Below, piece after piece: positions 9,754 through 16,558 of a stretch of DNA of 64,000 bases. Source of the stretch: Parvibaculaceae bacterium Mf 1.05b.01. Its GTDB lineage: Bacteria; Pseudomonadota; Alphaproteobacteria; Parvibaculales; Parvibaculaceae. The first letter of the stretch is position 1. Every line of letters starts with the position of its first letter. A program made the translations under genes and the position numbers. The notes under the pieces are model-generated. The model did no database searches and had not been told where the DNA came from. It saw only the letters and a program-made list of their open reading frames with translations. The stretch spans positions 2,697,142 through 2,761,141 of the forward strand of contig BAOK01000001.1 in the NCBI GenBank assembly GCA_000509225.1, given 5' to 3'.

Positions 9754-10305
9754 ATGAGTGAGACCGAGAAGCCCACCAGTTCTGAAACGGGCCCAGAGAC
9801 ACCGCAAGCTGGCGCAAAGCCTGTGCCGACAGTGTCGGATATTTTCGGGCAGGTGACCTGGCTCATGACCCAGTCCAAGGGCCACCGGAACTTCTTCGTC
9901 TCTGACCTGGAATGGATGGCCATGCCGCCTTTGCTGCACCGGCAGTTCCGCATCTTCCCCGGCAAGGACCAGCCTTTGGGCGTGGCGCTTTGGGCGAAAG
10001 TCTCTGACGAAGTCGCCGCGCGCTTGAGCTCCGGCCAGAACCGCCTTGCGCCAGGCGACTGGAATTCCGGCGAGAATTTCTGGCTGGTGGAGCTCATCGC
10101 CCCCTTCGGCCATCAGGACAAGATGCTCGCCGACCTGCAGCAGACCGTGTTTGCCGGCAAACAGGTGAACATGCATATGACCGGGCAAGACGGCAAACGA
10201 AGTGTTACAACGCTCGACCAAGTGCTCGCCAATGCCCGCGCCGCCGCAGAGGCTGCCGCCGCTCAACAGTCCGCCAGCAATGGCGACGCGCAGCCGGTAA
10301 ACTAG
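9754..10305 (+). CDS. RTX toxin-activating lysine acyltransferase (HlyC-type)
   Basis: A 183-residue protein of the HlyC family, enzymes that move an acyl chain from acyl-ACP to internal lysines of RTX proteins in the cytosol. The family pattern is visible: GQVTWLM at 32-38, then SKGHRNFFV with H44 matching the HlyC catalytic His23, PPLLHRQFRIF at 58-68, GVALWAKVSDEV at 76-87, DW at 102-103 and LIAPFG at 114-119. HlyC Asp92 aligns with E113, a conservative change of a key residue. The Pro/Thr-rich N-terminus (about 30 residues) and Ala-rich tail are extensions. It is divergent from the RTX operon, and convergent with the GNAT gene with only 4 bases between stops. The adjacent giant RTX protein is the obvious candidate substrate, but that is an inference. 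Confidence 0.88.
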   Translation: MSETEKPTSSETGPETPQAGAKPVPTVSDIFGQVTWLMTQSKGHRNFFVSDLEWMAMPPLLHRQFRIFPGKDQPLGVALWAKVSDEVAARLSSGQNRLAPGDWNSGENFWLVELIAPFGHQDKMLADLQQTVFAGKQVNMHMTGQDGKRSVTTLDQVLANARAAAEAAAAQQSASNGDAQPVN

Positions 10306-10309
10306 GCGC

Positions 10310-10813
10310 TCATTCTTCGTCCAAACGCAGACTGAAATTTTCGCCGGTCGACTTCATGCCCTTTTTGCGGAAGAAGGCATTGCTGCGGTCTGCGCCATAC
10401 TCTTCCCCCATGGTCACATGGACGAGGAGTTCTCTTGCATTCTTGGTACGCGCCCAGGCGGTAATATTATCGAGCAATAGATCTGGTATCTGGCTGCCGC
10501 GATATTCGGCTTTGACGTAAAAAATCAGTGTCGACGCAAAAAAGTTCTCCGAAGCAAGCCCCTGGTTCATGGACGCAGAGATGAGCCCGACTGGTTCGCC
10601 ATCCACGCGCGCCACAAAACCTTGAATGGCAGTGCCGTCGGTATCCTTAAAGGCGCCCTGAAGAAATTTCCTCAGCCTGACTTGCGCAAAAGGTATATGC
10701 CCAAGCCTGCTCTCTTTGTGTCCATGTTCAAGCAGGCTGACAATATCCTCCTCATCAGGCGCTTGTGTTTTCCTGATCTCAAGCAGGCCTAGTTTCTTTT
10801 GCGTTTCGCTCAT
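10310..10813 (-). CDS. GNAT-family N-acetyltransferase
   Basis: The 167-residue product has the GNAT core. A central beta segment (STLIFYVKAEYRGSQIPDLLLD) resembles the acetyl-CoA-binding region, and NAFFRKKGMKSTGENF is the usual C-terminal 'AxxFYxKxGF' segment. The ATG at 10813 is preferred over one at 10864 because GGGAGAGG lies just upstream and the next residues (MSETQKK) begin the fold. The substrate cannot be read from the sequence. It is tail-to-tail with the HlyC-type acyltransferase. Confidence 0.75.
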   Translation of the reverse strand: MSETQKKLGLLEIRKTQAPDEEDIVSLLEHGHKESRLGHIPFAQVRLRKFLQGAFKDTDGTAIQGFVARVDGEPVGLISASMNQGLASENFFASTLIFYVKAEYRGSQIPDLLLDNITAWARTKNARELLVHVTMGEEYGADRSNAFFRKKGMKSTGENFSLRLDEE

Positions 10814-10927
10814 GACGCACCTCTCCCGATTGGTTTTCGTCACCATAACGTAGATGCGGCACAATCAAAATTTCCGTTTTCTTGCTCTCGCGGGCAACCA
10901 TGTCGTAAACAGGTCGGCAAAAAAGTC

Positions 10928-10955
10928 AGGTGGAGCTGGGCGAGTCCTCCAGGAA
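10928..10955 (+). repeat. 28-bp repeat, copy A
   Basis: This 28-mer matches 29129-29156 at 24 of 28 positions. Both can form a short GGAG.../...CTCC hairpin with GGGCGA in the loop, and both lie close to a tRNA sequence (here directly beside the tRNA-Arg remnant). I cannot assign it to a known RNA family. Confidence 0.5.
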
Positions 10956-10959
10956 ATGC

Positions 10960-11009
10960 CTGCCCGCCGAAGGCAGAGGTCGCACGTTCGAATCGTGCCG
11001 GGTGCGCCA
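10960..11009 (+). pseudogene. 3' half of tRNA-Arg(CCG), probable attachment-site remnant
   Basis: The sequence reads as an anticodon stem CTGCC/GGCAG with loop CGCCGAA (anticodon CCG, but G instead of the obligatory U at position 33), a variable loop, a perfect T-arm (GCACG-TTCGAAT-CGTGC), the 3' acceptor strand CGGGTGC, discriminator G and encoded CCA. The 5' acceptor strand (expected GCACCCG) and D-arm are absent upstream. This is what remains at the far end of an element that integrated into a tRNA gene. The broken integrase about 0.7 kb away supports that reading. The intact tRNA-Arg is not in the window. Confidence 0.8.
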
Positions 11010-11022
11010 TTAAATCAATGAC

Positions 11023-11715
11023 TTAGTAGATATCGTGTTTTGGCTGAACGGACTCCGGAAGCAGTCCGGAAGCAAATTCGAAGTGCTCAACTTTTTTCTG
11101 ATATGGCTTGAAAAATGTTCTATCGATTTCAAGGGCCTTGGTCTCTCGAACGCCGAGTCCCTCTTCAACCAGCAAATCATGCAACCTATCGATATCTACG
11201 AGTTCGATCGTTTTCTCATCGTCGCCGCCTGCCGCTTCCTTAGCCCCCTTTGTGAAGGTTCCAGTAGTCAGAAAAATTCCGTGCTTGATCCCACCCGTCA
11301 TTGATCCTCGGAAGTTCCGGACGTCTGACGGTGGAACTGAACCTTTATATCTTTTGCACTGGAATATGACCTTGGCTCCCCGAGGAAACCCATCATGAAT
11401 TTCCCTGAATAGCTCATACGCCTCTTCGTGGGTCAAATTCGCCTCGCGGCCTTTCTCAGTTAGCACCCAAACGCCACGTTGTTCAGTGTCGATTAAGCCT
11501 GCCTTCGCCAGATAGAATCGCGCCCAACCAACCTTGTTCTCGAATTTGGATTGACCGCCTTTGGTCGTACCCTCCATCTCAGCGGGCGAAATGTCTTGAT
11601 GAGAAGCGATCCAGCTATACACCTCTTTTGGCTTTGCCGAAGAAACGAGCGCACGGAGGCCATCTAAAACCGGTTGAAAGTACTGAACAAATTTTGGTCC
11701 TTTGAGACTTGCCAT
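11023..11715 (-). pseudogene. mrr: Mrr-type restriction endonuclease with catalytic-domain deletion
   Basis: Mrr enzymes cut modified DNA and have an N-terminal winged helix and a C-terminal PD-(D/E)XK nuclease. Residues 1-105 match the Mrr N-domain, including GWARFYLAKAGLID and RGVWVLTEKG. The C-part resumes at VIFQCKRYKG (the Q-x-K strand) and continues with the rest of the fold (HGIFLTTGTFTKGAKEAA, IDRLHDLLVEEGLGV). The stretch between, normally carrying the conserved ERLV...GDGGIDG segment with the catalytic Asp, is missing: LFREIHDGFPRGAK leads straight into the last strand. The frame is intact at 230 residues, shorter than the usual about 300, so the product is probably inactive as a nuclease. 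The start ATG overlaps the truncated end of the integrase remnant. Confidence 0.8.
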
Positions 11716-12763
11716 CCTCTGCTCCAGCAGACTTTATCTCGTTCACATATTCCACGAAACCAATCCTGATAAGCTCTGGATGCACCGGAAAGCGCCGGCG
11801 GCTTGTCTTGGTTTTGAGTTTCTTATCACCTGTGTCGTCATTCACATCGAAGAACAAAATCCCGTCGTCAGTCGATTTCAAATCTGACGTTTTCAACTGA
11901 CAAATTTCGTTGGCCCGCATACCGGTAAACAGACAGATTAGTGGAACCCAGAACCTGGCGCGGCGGATCACCTTTGCCCCTGGTTTCGCATAGTTTTTCT
12001 CATCATCAATGCACCCCGTATAGAGCGGTGCGCTAAATATGCTTGTAAGTTCAGCTGGCGTAAAAGGACGCCTCTGCTCCGATGCAGTTAACTGCACCGC
12101 CATCGGCTGCAGCCCATCAGACGCCACATGAGCTACTGCGCCAAGTTTTTGGCCCAACTTGAGCGTTGATGTCAGTGTCTGCAGATGAAACTTCTGAGTC
12201 GTATGCGAAACAACAGAACGACCATCAACTGCCGCTTATGCGACAGCTTCGCTAAGGCTGAGTTGCGGGCAAATCTTTCCTTTTTTTGCAGGGAGCGCCG
12301 ATAGTAACTTTCGGAATTCCTGGCACGCTTTGTAGTCGATATCACGAACTAGCGTCGCGTTCCCTGGAGCCTCCTTTAAGAGATTGACCGACGCGCAAAC
12401 CTTATCAGGCGCTTTTTGGCAATGCCTCTGTGGGAAGCATCGTCAGCATATTCGCCTGCGTAAGCATCACATACGTCACCAAACCTCATCGTTTTGGTCT
12501 TCACATCTGTCGCAGACCCGTCGATCGCGGAGAACAGTGTGTCAAAAGATGAAGTTGAATAGTCGGCTTTCAAGCGTGCAATTTGCCGATGTTCCAGCTC
12601 TCTCAGCCCTCTCACTACTGAAGACAGGCGGACGCTCCACCCGAACCAGTTCTTCCAATAAATTCAACGGCTTATGGATACCGTGGACGAAGAATGTGTA
12701 CCACAAATGTGTCCCAATATCGAGAAATTTGACGGGACGCGAGGCTCCACAATCACGCTGCAA
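11716..12763 (-). pseudogene. Tyrosine recombinase (integrase) remnant
   Basis: Pieces of one phage-type integrase are spread over several frames. An N-terminal part (about 12763-12620) continues in another frame as RGLRELEHRQIARLKADY (12615-12376). A frameshift leads to SVNLLKEAPGNATLVRDIDY, followed by an in-frame TAA near 12240. The catalytic half (12157-11720) keeps the first active-site Arg in LFTGMRANEICQL and RRRFPVHPEL. The C-terminus with HxxR and the Tyr nucleophile is absent, because the sequence runs into the mrr start. It cannot encode an active recombinase. With the tRNA-Arg fragment it marks an old integrated element. Confidence 0.85.
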
Positions 12764-12772
12764 GACTAAGGA

Positions 12773-13549
12773 CTAGCCCTGCGCTTCCTTTTGCACCTGC
12801 GCACCAGCCTCAATGCTGTGATGGCTGGCGAGAAGCCCCTTCAGCACTTCACCGATGACAATCGTTACCGGCCCACTACCTCTGCGTCGTGACAGAAGAG
12901 CAGACAGACAATTCAAGCGGCCGACTGTTGTGTTCTGGCCATCCCTGGAAACATCTTCGACAACGGCTACCGGTGTTAATCCCGACCGGCCGTGCGCCAT
13001 TAGTCTAGCGGCAAGCTCTCCGCCAGTGCGCCCGCCCATATAGACAATGAGCGTTGTCGCCTGGTCGGATAGACCCGCCCAATCCAAGTGAGGTGGCAGC
13101 ATTCCCTTCGCACCATGTGCTGTGACAAACCGGAGAGATTGCGCACAGTCTCGATGAGTGAGCGAAATATTGAGGCTTGCTGCTAAGGCAGACGCAGTCG
13201 TGATGCCGGGGACCACCTTCACGTCGATACCGGCAGCAGCTAGAGCCGAAATCTCCTCGCCGGACCGCCCAAAGACCGACGGATCTCCCGACTTCAATCG
13301 CACGACACGCCACCCCTCTGTGGTCAGGCGGATCATCAGGTCGTTGATATCGCCTTGCGCCCAGCTTGGCCGCCCGGCCCGTTTGCCAACACTGATCGCT
13401 GTGGGTCCCGGCCCGATGGTTTCAAGAATCTCGCGGCTCACCAACTCATCAAAGAGCACGACATCGGCAGCCTGCAAAACACGCAAGGCTTTGATAGTCA
13501 AAAACTCAGGATCGCCTGGGCCCGCACCTACAAGAGTGATTTGCTTCAT
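12773..13549 (-). CDS. cobA: Uroporphyrinogen-III C-methyltransferase
   Basis: The 258-residue protein is a stand-alone SUMT, methylating uroporphyrinogen III to precorrin-2 with S-adenosylmethionine. The family signatures are present: VGAGPGDPEFLTIKALR at the N-terminus, VLFDELVS, KRAGRPSWAQGDIN, RLKSGDPSVFGRSGEE, VPGITTASALAA and LIVYMGG. There is no CysG-type dehydrogenase/ferrochelatase domain. It is the last gene of the nitrate cluster, one base after nasA, so its job here is probably to supply siroheme to NirB. Confidence 0.93.
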   Translation of the reverse strand: MKQITLVGAGPGDPEFLTIKALRVLQAADVVLFDELVSREILETIGPGPTAISVGKRAGRPSWAQGDINDLMIRLTTEGWRVVRLKSGDPSVFGRSGEEISALAAAGIDVKVVPGITTASALAASLNISLTHRDCAQSLRFVTAHGAKGMLPPHLDWAGLSDQATTLIVYMGGRTGGELAARLMAHGRSGLTPVAVVEDVSRDGQNTTVGRLNCLSALLSRRRGSGPVTIVIGEVLKGLLASHHSIEAGAQVQKEAQG

Positions 13550-13550
13550 T

Positions 13551-16211
13551 TCACACTGCCTCCCGTATGTCTGCCGTCACCAGCAGGCGTCCAATCTCTG
13601 ATCGACAGGACCCACAATTGGTCCCCGCATTGACAGCGACGCCCACGGCATCAACCGTATCCGCCCCCTCTCGCATCGCTTGGGTGATCTGATTGGCACC
13701 GACTTCAAAGCAGGAGCAAACAATGGCGCCTTTGTCCGGTTGGCCAGCACCCGCGCGACCCGCGAGCAGCGCATAACGCGAGGCGGGGTCCTGCTCCCGA
13801 CCCAACTGATCAACCAGCCAGGCACGGGCGACTTCGACCGGCTTGGCGGACCAGAAGACGGCGTGGTCGAGCTTGCCAGAATTGCACTGCATATGGCTTC
13901 CACCCCCCACCCCATTGTCATAGGAAAACGTTTCAGCGTCAGCCGGCTGGCCACTACCGAGAAGGTCTTTCGCGCTTTCACCAAACTCAGCAACCGGACC
14001 ATCACCAGCAATCTCCGCGCGCCAGCCGCGTTTGGTCCGCGCCAGGGCCCAATAGGGAAAGGCGGCGAGATCTGGTTTGTGAACAGAGACAAGGAACGCG
14101 TGCCACTGCATGGCCGCCGGCTCGATCCGAACGGGCGTGAACTTGAGCTCCGGTTGACCCGATATAGGGTCCGTATGCGACCCCACCAAAACGTCCACCT
14201 CTGCGCAGGATGAATAGGGGGCGGTCCAATGAATGGGAACGAAGACAGCGCCTTTGGACTGACGCGATGTCACCGACGCTCTGGCGAGAATAGCCCCCTT
14301 GGTACTCGCAACACGCACCACATCACCGATCTCTATGCCGAATGACAGCGCATCTTCTGGATGTATCTCAACGAAGGGTTCGGCAATATGCGACGACAGG
14401 CGGGCCGATTGTCCTGTTCTCGTCATGGTGTGCCATTGATCTCGTATGCGCCCCGAGTTCAGGACCAATGGATATGTCGCGTTGATCTCGGTTGCAGGAG
14501 TCTTCTGGGACACCGCAACAAAATTTGCCTTCCCCGTCTTTGTGTAGAAACCCCCTTGGCCAAAGAGACGTTTCGTTCCTGCTTCCGCGCCCGCGACAAC
14601 AGGCCATTGAATGGGAGGCAGGTCCATGTACCCCTTATCATTCAGGTCCACGAGACCAGACAGATCAAAGTCCCTGTTTCCTTCATTTTCAAACGCAGAC
14701 AGGGCGGCATGCTCGCGGAAAATCTCCGCGGGGCTCTCATAGGAAAAATCGGGAAAGCCCATGCGCCTTGCCACCTCGGAGATGATCCACCAATCGGGCT
14801 TGGATGATCCAGCGCTCGCCACAAAAGATCGCTGTCTTGAGATCCGGCGTTCAGAATTTGTGACTGTGCCGTCCTTCTCACCCCAGCCCATGGCCGGCAA
14901 CAGGATATGCGCGAGCGACGCGGTTTTCGTTGTGTCAGTCACATCGGACACAACAACGAAGGGGCAGGCCTCTATGGCGGCGGATACCCGGTCGGCATCC
15001 GGCATGCTTGCGGCGGGGTTCGTGGCCATCACCCAGAGGGCCTTGATCTGGCCACTCTCCACGCGATCAAAAAGATCGACGGCTTTTAGGCCAGGTGCAC
15101 TGGCCAAATTGGGAGCATCCCAAAAGCGCCCAACAATGTCTCGATGGGTCTGATTTTCAAAACTCATGTGCGCGGCAAGTTGGTTCGCCAGACCGCCGAC
15201 CTCGCGCCCGCCCATGGCATTCGGCTGACCGGTGATCGAAAAGGGGCCCATGCCCGCCCGGCCGATCCGCCCCGTGGCGAGGTGACAATTGATAATGGCG
15301 TTGACCTTGTCTGTCCCCGAACTCGATTGATTCACACCCTGGGAGTAGACCGTCACCACTTTTTCAGTCTCGGCAAACAACTGATAAAATTGAGCAAGAC
15401 GGATTGGATCGAGATGCGTTGCGTCCGCCAGAGCCGCCAGGCTCATTGAGCTTGCACTTTCGAGAGCGGCGTCAAAGCCTTCTGTATGTGCGGCGATATA
15501 GGCGGGGTCCAGCGCGCCCTTTTCTGCAAGGTATCCAAGGAGACCATTGAACAAGGCAACGTCTGACCCTGGGTGCAGCGGCAGATGCATGTCTGCGAGC
15601 TCGGTCGACGCCGTTTCCCTTGGATCAATCACAATGATCCGAGTCCCCCGATCCTGCTTGGCAGCCGCCAATCGCTGAAACAGGACTGGGTGACACCAGG
15701 CAAAATTGGATCCAACCAGCACCACGAGATCTGCTTCGTCCAAATCTTCATACGCACCGGGCACTGTGTCGCTGCCGAAGGCACGCTTGTGCCCCGCAAC
15801 GGAGGACGCCATGCAGAGCCTGGAGTTGGTGTCGATATTAGCTGAGCCGATAAACCCCTTCATCAGCTTGTTGGCGACGTAATAGTCCTCGGTCAGCAAC
15901 TGACCGGACACATAGAAGGCAACCGAGTCCGGACCATGGTCGCGGACGGCTTCCGAAAACCCTTGCGTCACCTTATCGAGCGCTTCGTTCCAATCCGACG
16001 TTTGCCCATCGATCCTGGGGACCAATAGTCGGTCTTCCAGAGAAAACGTGTCGCCTAGTGCAGAACCCTTGGAACAGAGTTTCCCGAAGTTCGCCGGGTG
16101 ATCCGGGTCACCTGAGATTTCAACGCTGCCGTCTTCCTTCTGTCGAGCAATGACGCCACATCCAACACCGCAATAGGGGCAAGTGGTTTTCACGCTCGCG
16201 CCAGCCATCAT
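13551..16211 (-). CDS. nasA: Assimilatory nitrate reductase catalytic subunit
   Basis: An 886-residue cytoplasmic molybdenum enzyme reducing nitrate to nitrite. The N-terminus carries the [4Fe-4S] motif CPYCGVGCGV. The molybdopterin oxidoreductase body follows (DTNSRLCMASSV, YSQGVNQSSSGTDKVNAI, GQPNAMGGREVGGLAN), then a molybdopterin-dinucleotide-binding domain (SGRIRDQWHTMTRTGQSARLS). The C-terminal about 60 residues form a BFD-like [2Fe-2S] domain (CSCF ... GTNCGSCRSEI), typical of the longer NasA/NarB forms. There is no signal peptide. It starts 2 bases after nirD, in the same transcript as nirBD and cobA. Confidence 0.96.
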   Translation of the reverse strand: MMAGASVKTTCPYCGVGCGVIARQKEDGSVEISGDPDHPANFGKLCSKGSALGDTFSLEDRLLVPRIDGQTSDWNEALDKVTQGFSEAVRDHGPDSVAFYVSGQLLTEDYYVANKLMKGFIGSANIDTNSRLCMASSVAGHKRAFGSDTVPGAYEDLDEADLVVLVGSNFAWCHPVLFQRLAAAKQDRGTRIIVIDPRETASTELADMHLPLHPGSDVALFNGLLGYLAEKGALDPAYIAAHTEGFDAALESASSMSLAALADATHLDPIRLAQFYQLFAETEKVVTVYSQGVNQSSSGTDKVNAIINCHLATGRIGRAGMGPFSITGQPNAMGGREVGGLANQLAAHMSFENQTHRDIVGRFWDAPNLASAPGLKAVDLFDRVESGQIKALWVMATNPAASMPDADRVSAAIEACPFVVVSDVTDTTKTASLAHILLPAMGWGEKDGTVTNSERRISRQRSFVASAGSSKPDWWIISEVARRMGFPDFSYESPAEIFREHAALSAFENEGNRDFDLSGLVDLNDKGYMDLPPIQWPVVAGAEAGTKRLFGQGGFYTKTGKANFVAVSQKTPATEINATYPLVLNSGRIRDQWHTMTRTGQSARLSSHIAEPFVEIHPEDALSFGIEIGDVVRVASTKGAILARASVTSRQSKGAVFVPIHWTAPYSSCAEVDVLVGSHTDPISGQPELKFTPVRIEPAAMQWHAFLVSVHKPDLAAFPYWALARTKRGWRAEIAGDGPVAEFGESAKDLLGSGQPADAETFSYDNGVGGGSHMQCNSGKLDHAVFWSAKPVEVARAWLVDQLGREQDPASRYALLAGRAGAGQPDKGAIVCSCFEVGANQITQAMREGADTVDAVGVAVNAGTNCGSCRSEIGRLLVTADIREAV

Positions 16212-16213
16212 AC

Positions 16214-16558
16214 TCAGGCGACCTTCGTTTGCTTGAGTGTGCTGATGTCCATCAGGATCCGATCTTCTTGCACATCAATTGGATAGGTTCTCACACACCC
16301 GCCATCTGGCCCCTGCCCTTCGCCGCTTGTAAGGTCAATAACCAGATTGTGCAGCGGGCAAGTCACCCGCTGGTCGTGCACGATGCCTTGCGACAAGGGA
16401 CCTCCCAGATGCGGGCAGCTGTCATCAATTGCGAAGAATTGATCGTCGCTTGTGCGAAACACCGCCACCGCACCGCCCGACACCTGTATGAAACGTGATC
16501 CGCGCACGGGCACATCGGACACCGCGCCTATTTCTATCCATTTTGGCGGTTTGCTCAT
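16214..16558 (-). CDS. nirD: Nitrite reductase small subunit (Rieske type)
   Basis: A 114-residue Rieske-fold protein that partners NirB. Unlike NirD of many bacteria it keeps the full iron-sulfur ligand set: CPHLGGPLSQG and CPLHNLVIDL. It overlaps the nirB stop by 4 bases (ATGA), indicating translational coupling and a 1:1 complex. Confidence 0.94.
   Translation of the reverse strand: MSKPPKWIEIGAVSDVPVRGSRFIQVSGGAVAVFRTSDDQFFAIDDSCPHLGGPLSQGIVHDQRVTCPLHNLVIDLTSGEGQGPDGGCVRTYPIDVQEDRILMDISTLKQTKVA

Noticed and set aside
10935-11009. Complete tRNA-Arg gene
   Set aside because: The 5' acceptor strand and D-arm are missing and position 33 is not U, so it is only a 3' fragment.
12376-12615. 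Separate small gene of 79 codons
   Set aside because: It is part of the integrase remnant, continuing in other frames on both sides.
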